From contig CAAGGQ010000026.1 of assembly GCA_900769475.1 (NCBI GenBank), positions 1-20,138 of the forward strand: 20,138 nt of DNA, read 5' to 3'. Each line of letters begins with the position of its first letter. Within the stretch, counting starts at the first letter, position 1. A program made the translations under genes and the position numbers. The DNA is from Clostridia bacterium. Lineage in GTDB: Bacteria > Bacillota > Clostridia > Oscillospirales > CAG-272. Below are positions 7,842-15,294 of the stretch, piece by piece. The notes beneath the pieces are model-generated. The model saw nothing but the letters and a program-made list of their open reading frames with translations, searched no databases and was not told where the DNA came from.

Positions 7842-8078
7842 ATGAAGCTGATCTACGAATCGGAATATATGCAGCTGGGACTGAAGATCGCCTACTACCG
7901 TAAGCTGCGGGGACTTACCCAGGAGCAGCTGGCCGAGAAGATCGACCGCACCCCGGCCTTTATCGGCCATGTGGAGGCTCCCAACGTGAACAAGGCCGTT
8001 TCTCTGGACACCCTGTTTGATATTGCGCGGGTGCTAGAGGTACCGGTGTACAAATTTTTGATGTTTGATGAATCCTGA
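7842..8078 (+). CDS. Small XRE-family HTH transcriptional regulator
   Basis: This gene encodes 78 residues that are almost entirely one XRE/Cro-type helix-turn-helix (about 12-66). LRGLTQEQLAEKIDRTPAFIGHVE matches helices 2-3, and LDTLFDIARVLEVPVYKFL is the usual closing helix pair. There is no effector domain. The ATG follows AGAGAGGTG by 6-7 bases. It is the first gene of a rightward pair with the AraC regulator 50 bases downstream, divergent from the FAD/PHP operon. The family binds DNA as a dimer. Its target here is unknown; autoregulation or control of the divergent promoter are both possible. Confidence 0.85.
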   Translation: MKLIYESEYMQLGLKIAYYRKLRGLTQEQLAEKIDRTPAFIGHVEAPNVNKAVSLDTLFDIARVLEVPVYKFLMFDES

Positions 8079-8128
8079 CCCCCATTGCTCCATCCTCCAA
8101 GGGAAAATTTTTACCAAAAGGTGGAACC

Positions 8129-8962
8129 ATGAATATTACACTCCAACAGATCTGCCCCTCGGTGCTCTCGGTCACCGACACTCACAACCAACGGGGCGAA
8201 TTGAATCTTTCCGATGTTTTGATGGATCGGTATCGCCTCCTATACGCTCTGCGGGGAAGCATTGAGGTCTTTTGCGAGCAAAAAAGCGTGATCGTTCCCG
8301 AACACGGTGCCTTTTTGTTCCTGCCCGGTTATTTTTACACCATCCGTTCCCTGGGAACCAAGGTGGATGTAATCGACATTCATTTTGAAATGCTTGTTCC
8401 GTACGCCGAGGAATCCTCGGGCAAGCGCCCTTCCCGCCGAAATAAGCCCTATCGGTTTTTGGATCAGGAGATCCTGAATCGCCCCACGGTGCTGATACCC
8501 TCTAACCAGACCAAGCGTCTTTTGGAGGGATTGGTTTGGGAGCAGCAAAAGGAGCTTTCTTTTGTACAGGAGCTTTCGGACCTTTATTTGAAATCGATTC
8601 TGATCAGCCTGGTGCGTGACTCCAGGATCCAGGAGGAAGGCAACGTTTCGGACGCCGCCTCCAAGATCATGCGCTACGTGCGTGGACACATTACCGAGAA
8701 CATTCAAAACGATACCGTAGCGCGGGAGCTTTCGTATCACCCCAACTACATCAACCGCGTGATCAAAAAGGCCACCGGAATGACCTTTCACAAATACGTG
8801 GTGGACGAAAAGCTTCACTACGCCACCACACTCCTGCTGAACTCGGACGAGAGCATTACCAACATTGCCTATTCCCTCTCCTTTAACACCTCCTCCCATT
8901 TCAGCAATCTCTTTGCAAAGAAATACAACTGTACCCCCTCCCAGTACCGAAAGCATTACTAA
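8129..8962 (+). CDS. AraC-family transcriptional regulator
   Basis: This gene encodes 277 residues. The N-terminal half (about 20-110) has the cupin-like sensor pattern of AraC proteins (YRLLYALRGSIEVFCEQKS, then GAFLFLPGYFYTI). The C-terminal half (about 180-277) is a double helix-turn-helix: NDTVARELSYHPNYINRVIKKATGMTFHKY, then ITNIAYSLSFNTSSHFSNLFAKKY and the closing CTPSQYRK. Family members sense a small ligand, often a sugar, and activate a nearby operon. AAAAGGTGG lies close before the ATG at 8129. Co-transcription with the XRE gene is likely, and transcription probably ends at the hairpin 11 bases after the stop. The likely target is the divergent FAD/PHP operon. Confidence 0.9.
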   Translation: MNITLQQICPSVLSVTDTHNQRGELNLSDVLMDRYRLLYALRGSIEVFCEQKSVIVPEHGAFLFLPGYFYTIRSLGTKVDVIDIHFEMLVPYAEESSGKRPSRRNKPYRFLDQEILNRPTVLIPSNQTKRLLEGLVWEQQKELSFVQELSDLYLKSILISLVRDSRIQEEGNVSDAASKIMRYVRGHITENIQNDTVARELSYHPNYINRVIKKATGMTFHKYVVDEKLHYATTLLLNSDESITNIAYSLSFNTSSHFSNLFAKKYNCTPSQYRKHY

Positions 8963-8972
8963 GCACGTGATA

Positions 8973-9007
8973 AACAAAGGCAACCGCAAGACGCGGTTGC
9001 CTTTGTT
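8973..9007. terminator. Bidirectional intrinsic terminator between araC-type gene and potD
   Basis: A perfect 15-bp stem (8973-8987 with 8993-9007) encloses a 5-base loop and is flanked by A-rich and T-rich sequence. It sits 11 bases after the AraC stop and 15 bases beyond the potD stop, so it can end both converging transcripts. Confidence 0.85.
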
Positions 9008-9021
9008 GTTTGGCTTTAAAA

Positions 9022-10269
9022 TCAATCGTATAGCTTTGCCCAACGGCGCTTTTTGAGAATATGATACACCAGAAGTGCCAGCAGTGCGGCAAGGATCAAG
9101 CCACAGCAGACATAAATCCCATCGCCAATGCTGCTTTCCACCTTCAGCTCTTCCCAGAGGGAGTTGAGCATGGTGAGCCGTTCGGGGGAAAGATTCATAT
9201 AGGGCTGAGTGGGAACCGACGACGCCATCTCACCGTACAGGATCTCCATAGCATCCTCGTGCACCTCGGACATACACTCCTGATACTCAGCGTTGGCAAT
9301 GACCGTGGTCAGAGGAGAAGCGTAGTAGGTATACTCGGCATTGGCCACACCGATCTCCTCGTTGCACATAAAGTTGATATAGTGCATGGCAAGCTCTTTG
9401 TTTGTAGAGGCCGCGGGAACGCACATAGCATCCACGTAGCGGTTGGTGCCCTCTCTGGGATAGAAGAAGGAAAGATCCTCATTATCCTCGTACATGGAGA
9501 AGAAATCTCCCGCATAGTAGGCGGCCACGGCGGCCGATCCGCTCTTCATCTTGTTGAAGATCTCGTCCATCACGTAGCCCTGGATTACAGCCTTTTGCTG
9601 ACGCAACAGCTCCAAGGCCTCCCGCCATTGCGCATCGGTCGCCTCATTCACATCGTAGCCCAGCTTGTACAGCGCCGTGCCAAAGGCATCGCGGCTGTTG
9701 TTGAACTGCAGAATGTTGGCAGTATAATCGGCATCCCACATGAGATCCCAGCTGCCAATGGATTCTTCATCCTCGGCCACGTCCCGAGTGTTGTAGATAA
9801 TGCCAACCATGCCGTAAAAATACGGAATCGAATACACCTGGTCGGAATCGCCCTCGTAATACACGTTTTCGCCCTTGAATTCCTCGGCAATGTACTCGTA
9901 ATTGGGGATCAGGGAAAGATCCAGAGGGGCCAGCAGATCCTCGGCCACCAGGCGCTCGATCATGTAATCCGAAGGAATGATCACGTCGTACGCCGCCGAG
10001 CCGCTGCTGATCTTGGCATACATGCTCTCGTTGCTGGAATAGGTGGAATAGTTCACCGTGACGTTGAGTCCCAGCTCCTCCCGGCAGTATTCCTCAAAGG
10101 CGGCGTTTACGTCCAGGGAATCGTCCGAGCCGTCGGAGATATATTCGCCCCAGTTGTAAACGTAGAGAGTGACGGTTTCCTCCGCCTCTCCGCAGGATGC
10201 AAAGGTGGAAAGGCACAGCATCAGAAGCAGCAGCAATGCCACGCAGGAAGAAAGTGTTCTTTTCATCAT
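9022..10269 (-). CDS. potD: Spermidine/putrescine ABC transporter substrate-binding lipoprotein PotD with C-terminal membrane anchor
   Basis: This gene encodes 415 residues. A signal peptide ends in a lipobox-like STFASC, with Cys26 as the lipidation site. The mature part begins with LYVYNWGEYIS, followed by YDVIIPSDYMIERL and SGSAAVAAYYAGDF, patterns of PotD/PotF polyamine-binding proteins. The protein captures polyamines outside the membrane and delivers them to PotBC. Unusually for this family, the C-terminus adds a hydrophobic segment (about 384-403) followed by the basic KKRRWAK, i.e. a second predicted anchor with a cytoplasmic tail. It is the last gene of the operon; its ATG overlaps the potC stop (ATGA), with AGGAGG 6 bases upstream. 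Family assignment is strong; the exact polyamine is not evident. Confidence 0.92.
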   Translation of the reverse strand: MMKRTLSSCVALLLLLMLCLSTFASCGEAEETVTLYVYNWGEYISDGSDDSLDVNAAFEEYCREELGLNVTVNYSTYSSNESMYAKISSGSAAYDVIIPSDYMIERLVAEDLLAPLDLSLIPNYEYIAEEFKGENVYYEGDSDQVYSIPYFYGMVGIIYNTRDVAEDEESIGSWDLMWDADYTANILQFNNSRDAFGTALYKLGYDVNEATDAQWREALELLRQQKAVIQGYVMDEIFNKMKSGSAAVAAYYAGDFFSMYEDNEDLSFFYPREGTNRYVDAMCVPAASTNKELAMHYINFMCNEEIGVANAEYTYYASPLTTVIANAEYQECMSEVHEDAMEILYGEMASSVPTQPYMNLSPERLTMLNSLWEELKVESSIGDGIYVCCGLILAALLALLVYHILKKRRWAKLYD

Positions 10270-11099
10270 CCACGACCTCCTTTAGCACCCACTCTTGCCT
10301 TTTTCCGCATCTTGCGCTCCCCTGCCGAGCCCGCCAGGTTGACGGCAATGAGCAGGAACAGGATGGCAAAGATCATAATCGTACAAAGGGCGTACATGCT
10401 GAACTTGACCTCATGGGCGGTCTGGTTATAGATGTACAGGGGCAGGGTCTTAAAATCGGGGGACGACACGAAATGGCTGATGACGAAATCGTCCAGAGAA
10501 AGGGTAAAGCTCATCATCAGACCTGAGATCACCCCGGGCACGATGAATGGCAGCTCCACGCGGAAGAAGGTTTGGGCAGGGGTACAGCCCAGGTCCAGCG
10601 CCGCCTCGGTCAGGCTCTTATCCATCTGACGAAATTTGGGCAATACCGAAAGAATAACGTAAGGAAGATTGAAGGTAGTGTGGGCAATGAGCATGGTCCA
10701 CATGCCCAGCACATTGGAAAGCTTCAAGATCGACGCAACTCCAACAAAGAGAAGCATCATGGAAACACCGGTAACGATATCGGGGTTCATCATGGGGATC
10801 TTGGAAACGGTCTCCACCGTGCTTTGATAATACTTGTTCTTGGCTCTGGAGATCCCAAAGGATGCAAAGGTGCCGATCACGGTGGCAAGCAAGGAGGAGG
10901 CCACCGCCAGGAACAGGGAGTTCTTCAGCGCTGAGAGGGCTTCCCCATCCCGAAGCAGCTCCCGATACCAATGCAGGGAGAAATCCGAAAAATGACTCAG
11001 GCTTCCCGAGCCGTTGAAGGAAAACACAATCACCACAAGAATGGGGGCGTAGAGGATCAAAAAGATCAACGCCATATAAAACTTCGACAAGAATTTCAT
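10266..11099 (-). CDS. potC: Spermidine/putrescine ABC transporter permease PotC
   Basis: This gene encodes 277 residues of a binding-protein-dependent permease with about six hydrophobic segments. The cytoplasmic EAA loop is clear (EAALDLGCTPAQTFFRVELP followed by PGVISG), which docks on the ATPase PotA. The N-terminus (FYMALIFLILYAPILVVIVFSFN) is typical of PotC. The start overlaps the potB stop as ATGA, with GAGGAGG upstream, and the end overlaps potD the same way, which indicates translational coupling. It pairs with PotB to form the polyamine channel in the cytoplasmic membrane. Confidence 0.93.
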   Translation of the reverse strand: MKFLSKFYMALIFLILYAPILVVIVFSFNGSGSLSHFSDFSLHWYRELLRDGEALSALKNSLFLAVASSLLATVIGTFASFGISRAKNKYYQSTVETVSKIPMMNPDIVTGVSMMLLFVGVASILKLSNVLGMWTMLIAHTTFNLPYVILSVLPKFRQMDKSLTEAALDLGCTPAQTFFRVELPFIVPGVISGLMMSFTLSLDDFVISHFVSSPDFKTLPLYIYNQTAHEVKFSMYALCTIMIFAILFLLIAVNLAGSAGERKMRKKARVGAKGGRG

Positions 11100-11917
11100 A
11101 TGATAATGTCCTCCTCACTGTCCGAAAACTTATTCATGACCGCAAGCGAGATCAAGATCAGGATCATCATCACCAGGGAGATTGCCGCACCGGTGTGATA
11201 GGTCACCGCGTTCTGGAACTGGCGCTCGATGGTATCGCCCAAGAGGTCGAAGGAGCCGCCGCCCAGCTTTTGAGAAATATAGAAGGTACTGATGGAGGGC
11301 ACGAACACCATGGTCACCCCTGAAACGATACCGGGAGTAGTCAGAGGCAGGATCACCTTGAACAGGGTCTGCACGCCGTTGCAGCCCAGATCGTTTGCTG
11401 CCTCCAGATAGCGCTTATCCAGCTTGGTCATAGAGGTGTAGATTGGCAGAACCATATAGGGCAGAAAATCGTAGATCATACCAAGAATAACCGCCGCTTC
11501 GGTGCCGATGAAGGTGAGTTTTTGGAAGCCCAAGCGGGTCAGGAAGGTGCTGACCAGACCGCCATTATCCAGCAGAGCCATCAAAGAGTAGGTGCGGATC
11601 AAGAGGCTGATCCACATGGGGAGCATCAGAAGCACCATGAGAATGGTGCGAGATTTTTCGGACGCTCGGGACATGCAGTAAGCCAAGGGATACCCGATCA
11701 AAAAGCACACGGTGGTGGCAATGAGGGAGAATCCCAAAGACATAACGAAGGTACCGGAATAAGAGGACAGGGAGAGAATATTCTCCATCGTAAATCCGCC
11801 ATCACGGTCGGTGAAGGCAAAATAGATCACAAAAAGCAGCGGCGCAATGATAAAGAGCAGGGTCCACACCAGGTGTGGAGCCGATGCCAGCCGCTCAAAA
11901 ACAGACCGTTTTTTCAT
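11096..11917 (-). CDS. potB: Spermidine/putrescine ABC transporter permease PotB
   Basis: This gene encodes 273 residues with six predicted membrane segments. The first is around VWTLLFIIAPLLFVIYFAF. The EAA loop reads EAANDLGCNGVQTLFKVILP and is followed by PGIVSG. YPLAYCMSRASEKSR and MLPMWISLLIRTYS are typical PotB-type permease blocks. The start overlaps the potA stop (ATGA), and the potA 3' end supplies a purine-rich ribosome binding site. It forms the membrane channel with PotC and is energised by PotA. Confidence 0.93.
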   Translation of the reverse strand: MKKRSVFERLASAPHLVWTLLFIIAPLLFVIYFAFTDRDGGFTMENILSLSSYSGTFVMSLGFSLIATTVCFLIGYPLAYCMSRASEKSRTILMVLLMLPMWISLLIRTYSLMALLDNGGLVSTFLTRLGFQKLTFIGTEAAVILGMIYDFLPYMVLPIYTSMTKLDKRYLEAANDLGCNGVQTLFKVILPLTTPGIVSGVTMVFVPSISTFYISQKLGGGSFDLLGDTIERQFQNAVTYHTGAAISLVMMILILISLAVMNKFSDSEEDIII

Positions 11918-13041
11918 TCCTCTTCCACTTCCTCCGTAACATCCGAAAGTTTATCCAACTCGTCGCTGAAGGAAGAATAGTCCCCGAACATGCCCGAGAA
12001 CTCGGATTTTTTCATAATGTGAATGGCGTCGGGCTCAATGTAAAGACCGATGGTCTCCCCCTCGGCCACAAAATCGGTGGTTTGGATCATCCACTTAAAG
12101 CCGTTCACGTCCACAATGATCTCGTAGTGCACACCCTTAAAGGTAACGCCGGTTACCAGACCCTTGAGCATGCCCTTCTCCACGGGCACCACGTCCACGT
12201 CCTCAGGGCGCACCACCACGTCCACCTGCTCGTTCTTGCCAAAGCCGCCGTCCACACAAACAAAGGTGTGTCCCGAAAAACGCACCGAGCGATCGGCCAG
12301 CATCATGCCGTCCACAATGTTGGATTCGCCAATGAAGTCGGCAACAAAGGCGTTCACCGGCTCGTTGTAAATATCGGTGGGAGAGCCGATCTGCTGGATT
12401 TGTCCGTGAGCCATGACAACCACGGTATCCGACATAGAAAGGGCCTCTTCCTGATCGTGGGTTACGTAAACAAAGGTGATGCCGGTTTGATGCTGAATGT
12501 TCTTCAACTCGTTCTGCATATCCTTGCGGAGCTTGAGGTCCAGGGCTGCCAAAGGCTCGTCCAACAGCAGGACCTTGGGCTGGTTAACCAGGGCGCGGGC
12601 AATAGCCACACGCTGCTGCTGACCTCCCGAGAGAGTGCTCACCTTGCGGCGCTCAAACCCCTTGAGATTGACCATGGCCAGCATATCCTTGACCTTTTGA
12701 CGGATCTCGGTGTCGGGGCGCTTCTGGATCCGCAGGCCAAAGGCAATATTATCGAACACGTTCAAATGAGGGAACAAGGCATACCTCTGGAACACCGTAT
12801 TCACCTGACGCTGATACGGCGGTACATCGTTGATCCGCTTGCCATCAAAAAAAACGTCGCCCTCATCGGGGGTCTCAAAGCCGCCGATGATTCGCAGGGT
12901 GGTGGTTTTTCCGCAGCCCGAGGGACCTAACAGAGTTATGAATTCCTTATCATGAATTTCCAGACGGATGCTGTCCAGAACGGTTTCGCCGTCAAACGCC
13001 TTTGAAATACCGTTCAGCCGAATCAAAATATCCTTGTTCAT
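11914..13041 (-). CDS. potA: Spermidine/putrescine ABC transporter ATP-binding protein PotA
   Basis: This gene encodes 375 residues. The nucleotide-binding domain has Walker A GPSGCGKTT (39-47), a Q-loop at Q85 (VFQRYALFPHL), the signature LSGGQ (137-141), Walker B VLLLDEP (157-163) and the switch histidine H195. A C-terminal TOBE-type domain follows (about 240-350: VVVRPEDVDV, VTGVTFKGVHYEIIVD). The last 20 or so residues are unusually acidic (SDELDKLSDVTEEVEEE). It hydrolyses ATP to drive polyamine import and heads the potABCD order. AAAGGAG lies about 12 bases before the ATG at 13041, rather far, while a closer ATG is out of frame; so the start is likely but the spacing is suboptimal. Confidence 0.94.
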   Translation of the reverse strand: MNKDILIRLNGISKAFDGETVLDSIRLEIHDKEFITLLGPSGCGKTTTLRIIGGFETPDEGDVFFDGKRINDVPPYQRQVNTVFQRYALFPHLNVFDNIAFGLRIQKRPDTEIRQKVKDMLAMVNLKGFERRKVSTLSGGQQQRVAIARALVNQPKVLLLDEPLAALDLKLRKDMQNELKNIQHQTGITFVYVTHDQEEALSMSDTVVVMAHGQIQQIGSPTDIYNEPVNAFVADFIGESNIVDGMMLADRSVRFSGHTFVCVDGGFGKNEQVDVVVRPEDVDVVPVEKGMLKGLVTGVTFKGVHYEIIVDVNGFKWMIQTTDFVAEGETIGLYIEPDAIHIMKKSEFSGMFGDYSSFSDELDKLSDVTEEVEEE

Positions 13042-13162
13042 TCCGCATAAATACTCCTTTAAAAGAAAATAAAAAAATATTCATGGAAAGCCAATAGGAA
13101 GCCCGCTCAAGCGGCTGAATTCCTGAAGCCGCTTCCCTTCTGGCACTCTGACCATAAACTAC
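13042..13162 (-). promoter_or_regulatory. Structured 5' leader of the pot operon
   Basis: The expected transcript has a leader of about 120 bases. It contains an 8-bp stem with a 10-base loop (13109-13116 with 13127-13134). An alternative outer stem GGAAGC/GCTTCC (13097-13102 with 13131-13136) competes for the same bases. Mutually exclusive stems in a leader can regulate, but it matches no riboswitch class that I recognise. Confidence 0.35.
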
Positions 13163-13169
13163 GCTCTAT

Positions 13170-13198
13170 ATTGTAGCAGATATGCGGTCAAATTGCAA
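13170..13198 (-). promoter_or_regulatory. Sigma-A promoter of potABCD
   Basis: On the minus strand TTGCAA (13193-13198), a 17-base spacer and TACAAT (13170-13175) form a promoter with the same hexamers and spacing as the FAD/PHP operon promoter. Confidence 0.65.
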
Positions 13199-13285
13199 TA
13201 GATTTCCCAAAAAAAATTAAAATTTCGTTATTATTTACAACCATTCGGTTTTAACCCCGAAAAACCCCAATTATCCACTAAAAAA

Positions 13286-13921
13286 CTAAAAAAAACTCGT
13301 TTTTTCTTTAAAATCCGCAGAGATCCGCTCCAGGCCATACTCGGCGGTTTTGAAAAAATGAAGGAACAGACTCATGGAAAAAAACAGGAGGGTGCCCCCG
13401 TCCCCGGTACGTAACAAAATGTAAACGGCGGTGGACCAGAGCAAAAACAGGGCGGCAAAGGAGCAGAGCCGAAGGATCGCCTCCGCCCGTGCCGGCACCA
13501 GGATGGAGAGCAACAGCACCTCCAGCATCCGTCCGCCGTCCAGGGTGGCGATGGGAAGGAGATTGAAGATCCCCAGCAAAATTGACGCACCCGACAGGGC
13601 AAAAAAGAAGGGGCTCACCCTCCAAAGCAGTCCTCCCGCCAGAGCCACCAGCAAGCTGGTCAAGGGGCCGGCGGCGGAAAGCAGCCACTCTTCCCCGTAG
13701 GAAAGCATCCTGCCCCGCACCTCCAGCCGCGCTCCAAAAAAATCGGTGCGCAGAGCCGCCACAGGAATGCCGAGGCAGTACGCGGCAAGAAGATGGCCAC
13801 CCTCGTGGAGCAACGCCGCCGCGAGGGTGGCGGCAACCCAGCCGTCGGGATCGAATACCAGCATTCCCAAAAGCAACGCCGCAGGAAGAGGCTGAATGCG
13901 CAAAAATCGTCTTTTTTTCAT
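13286..13921 (-). CDS. M50-family (site-2-protease/SpoIVFB-like) membrane metalloprotease
   Basis: This gene encodes 211 residues, strongly hydrophobic, with about five or six membrane segments. The zinc motif HEGGH (39-43, HExxH) lies in an early helix. The third-ligand region reads LLPIATLDGGRM (D128 within LDG), typical of site-2 proteases, which cut within membranes. SAAGPLTSLLVALAGG is also a family block. The length and arrangement are close to SpoIVFB-type proteins, but no SpoIVFA-like partner is adjacent, so the substrate is unknown. The ATG follows GGGAGG by 6 bases. It is transcribed leftward towards pot, with 244 bases between them, and is divergent from the rubredoxin gene. Confidence 0.87.
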   Translation of the reverse strand: MKKRRFLRIQPLPAALLLGMLVFDPDGWVAATLAAALLHEGGHLLAAYCLGIPVAALRTDFFGARLEVRGRMLSYGEEWLLSAAGPLTSLLVALAGGLLWRVSPFFFALSGASILLGIFNLLPIATLDGGRMLEVLLLSILVPARAEAILRLCSFAALFLLWSTAVYILLRTGDGGTLLFFSMSLFLHFFKTAEYGLERISADFKEKTSFF

Positions 13922-13983
13922 TTCAATCCTCCCGTTAAGAGAACTTATGCGAAAGAAAAATAAGATATACTTCCAAAAAAATG

Positions 13984-14011
13984 TTGCTTTTTTCTTTTTT
14001 TGTGGTATACT
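13984..14011 (+). promoter_or_regulatory. Promoter of the flavin reductase-rubredoxin gene
   Basis: TTGCTT (13984-13989), a 16-base spacer and TATACT (14006-14011) lie about 44 bases ahead of the ATG at 14055, with AAAAGGAG in between. Confidence 0.6.
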
Positions 14012-14054
14012 TAAGTTTGGAGATCAAATTCATACCTCAAAAAAGGAGAATCCC

Positions 14055-14678
14055 ATGGAAAACAACGCAACCAAAATGGATCCCTCGGCCCTCTTTCGCA
14101 TCGGCTACGGCCTCTACGTGGTCACCTGCAATGACGGCATAAAGGACAACGGTCTGATTGTAAACACCGTAACCCAACTGACCAACACTCCCAACCGGGT
14201 GGGTGTTACCATCAATAAGAGCAACTACTCCCACGACGTGATCAAAGCAAGCGGACGCATGAACGTAAACTGCCTCTCAGAGGAAGCCCCCTTTGCCGTA
14301 TTCGAGGCCTTTGGCTTCCGCAGCGGTAGGGACGTAAACAAGTTTGCCGATTGCACACCTCAACGCTCAGCAAACGGTCTGGTGGTCCTTCCCCGTTATA
14401 TCAATGCCTACCTCTCCTTGGAAGTAGAGCAGTACGTGGATCTGGACACCCATGGCATGTTTATCTGCAAGCTCACCGAGGCCGCGGTGGTATCCGACGT
14501 CGAAACCATGACCTATACCTACTACCAAAAGAACGTAAAGCCCCGTCCCCAGCCCGAAAAGAAGAAGGGCTACGTTTGCAAGATCTGCGGCTACGTATAC
14601 GAAGGAGATCCTCTGCCCGAGGATTTCATTTGCCCCCTGTGCAAGCACGGCGCCCAGGATTTTGAGCCTCTAAATTAA
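14055..14678 (+). CDS. Flavin reductase-rubredoxin fusion (high-molecular-weight rubredoxin type)
   Basis: This gene encodes 207 residues. Residues 1 to about 155 form an FMN-binding flavin-reductase domain (ALFRIGYGLYVVTCNDG, then GLIVNTVTQLTNTPNRVGVTIN cut by family blocks such as SHDVIKASGRMNVNCLSE). A short Pro/Lys linker leads to a C-terminal rubredoxin domain with four cysteines, C175, C178, C193 and C196 (CKICGYVYEGD, then CPLC), which bind one iron. Such fusions (Hrb in Moorella and relatives) pass electrons from NAD(P)H to flavodiiron proteins that remove O2 or NO. No flavodiiron partner is in the window. The start at 14055 is preferred to upstream in-frame starts because AAAAGGAGA lies just ahead and the upstream translation is low-complexity. 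Confidence 0.9.
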   Translation: MENNATKMDPSALFRIGYGLYVVTCNDGIKDNGLIVNTVTQLTNTPNRVGVTINKSNYSHDVIKASGRMNVNCLSEEAPFAVFEAFGFRSGRDVNKFADCTPQRSANGLVVLPRYINAYLSLEVEQYVDLDTHGMFICKLTEAAVVSDVETMTYTYYQKNVKPRPQPEKKKGYVCKICGYVYEGDPLPEDFICPLCKHGAQDFEPLN

Positions 14679-14698
14679 CCCCAAGGAATCAAAAAAAG

Positions 14699-14734
14699 AG
14701 CGCAACGGTCTGCAGTTTTGCAGTCCGTTGCGCT
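14699..14734. terminator. Bidirectional intrinsic terminator between rubredoxin and feoA genes
   Basis: A 10-bp stem (14699-14708 with 14725-14734), a T-T mismatch, then a 5-bp inner stem and GTTT loop. T-runs follow on both strands, so it can end the two converging transcripts. Confidence 0.88.
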
Positions 14735-14768
14735 TTTTGAATGAATTTCAGATGGAAACGGCAATCGA

Positions 14769-14981
14769 TCACACCAAGATCGCCTCGGCCAGATCACAGT
14801 CGATGTGATAACGGCCGTCCTTGATGGACACCACACACCCGCTCCGCATATGGGAAACCACCGTGATGGGCTCTCCGCTGTAGCATCCCAGAGAAAACAG
14901 AAAGGAATTCAGCTCCTCGTCGTGGGTCTCGATGCTCTGAATGATGTATTCTTTGCCTTCTTCCGCCATGCGCAAATTCAT
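14769..14981 (-). CDS. feoA: FeoA-domain protein
   Basis: This gene encodes 70 residues of a single SH3-like FeoA domain: FLFSLGCYSGEPITVVSHMRSG, then VVSIKDGRYHIDCDLAEAILV with the usual closing A-x-x-I-x-V. FeoA supports the ferrous-iron transporter FeoB, probably by binding it in the cytoplasm. No feoB is in the window, so this is a solo copy and could regulate a distant FeoB or another partner. The ATG at 14981 follows AGGAG by 6 bases; the in-frame ATG at 15029 has no such site and would begin inside a predicted leader hairpin. It is convergent with the rubredoxin fusion gene. Confidence 0.85.
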   Translation of the reverse strand: MNLRMAEEGKEYIIQSIETHDEELNSFLFSLGCYSGEPITVVSHMRSGCVVSIKDGRYHIDCDLAEAILV

Positions 14982-15005
14982 GTGTTCACTCCTGAAACCG
15001 TCCTC

Positions 15006-15035
15006 GATCCCCTCCCTTTCGGGACGCATGGGATC
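15006..15035 (-). repeat. Hairpin in the feoA leader
   Basis: GATCCC (15006-15011) pairs with GGGATC (15030-15035). An inner CCC/GGG stem closes a GAAA tetraloop on the minus strand, with an asymmetric internal loop between the stems. It lies in the roughly 88-base feoA leader. Its function is unknown. Confidence 0.4.
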
Positions 15036-15075
15036 AAAGCATTGGAAATGCGGTTAGCAATCTCTAACCTCGTTT

Positions 15076-15104
15076 ATTATAGTCCCCTTTTCTCATTTTG
15101 TCAA
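15076..15104 (-). promoter_or_regulatory. Consensus sigma-A promoter of feoA
   Basis: On the minus strand TTGACA (15099-15104), a 17-base spacer and TATAAT (15076-15081) match the vegetative consensus exactly. Confidence 0.85.
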
Positions 15105-15162
15105 GTCCTTTTCCTAAAATTCTCAAAACGCCAGTGCTCTTTTGCATTTTTCTCCATCATTT

Positions 15163-15235
15163 TGCGCATTTTTGCGCATTTGCCGATTCTTTTCTGCTCT
15201 TTTTCCTTTTTTTCTTCCATTCTTGACAGTGCGCA
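15163..15235. repeat. TGCGCA repeats upstream of and inside the glp promoter
   Basis: The 10-mer TTTGCGCATT occurs twice head to tail (15161-15170 and 15171-15180). The palindromic core TGCGCA recurs at 15230-15235 inside the spacer of the promoter. Copies one helical turn apart plus one within the promoter fit a repressor operator set. No binding protein is identified. Confidence 0.4.
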
Positions 15236-15251
15236 TCCAAAGGATTATAAT
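15223..15251 (+). promoter_or_regulatory. Perfect consensus sigma-A promoter of the glpA-like operon
   Basis: TTGACA (15223-15228), 17 bases, TATAAT (15246-15251). The predicted leader of about 35 bases carries GAGAGGAGAG ahead of the ATG at 15295. The spacer contains one TGCGCA copy. Confidence 0.88.
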
Positions 15252-15294
15252 AAAGAGTAGTTACAAAAATTTTGAGAGGAGAGATCCACAAGCA

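Noticed and set aside
9061..12930. Long plus-strand frames opposite potD (9061-10431) and potA (11875-12930)
   Set aside because: These are shadows of the pot operon, whose Walker, EAA and lipobox motifs fix the true strand.
13239..13261. Weak hairpins downstream of the M50 protease gene as a terminator
   Set aside because: The stems are only 4-5 bp and are not followed by a T-run in the right orientation.
13896..14054. N-terminal extension of the flavin reductase-rubredoxin protein
   Set aside because: It contains a low-complexity Phe/Lys stretch, overlaps the divergent protease gene and contains the promoter; the ATG at 14055 has AAAAGGAG.
15142..15294. N-terminal extension of the glpA-like protein
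   Set aside because: It runs through the consensus promoter and the TGCGCA repeats; the FAD motif sits at the usual distance from the ATG at 15295.
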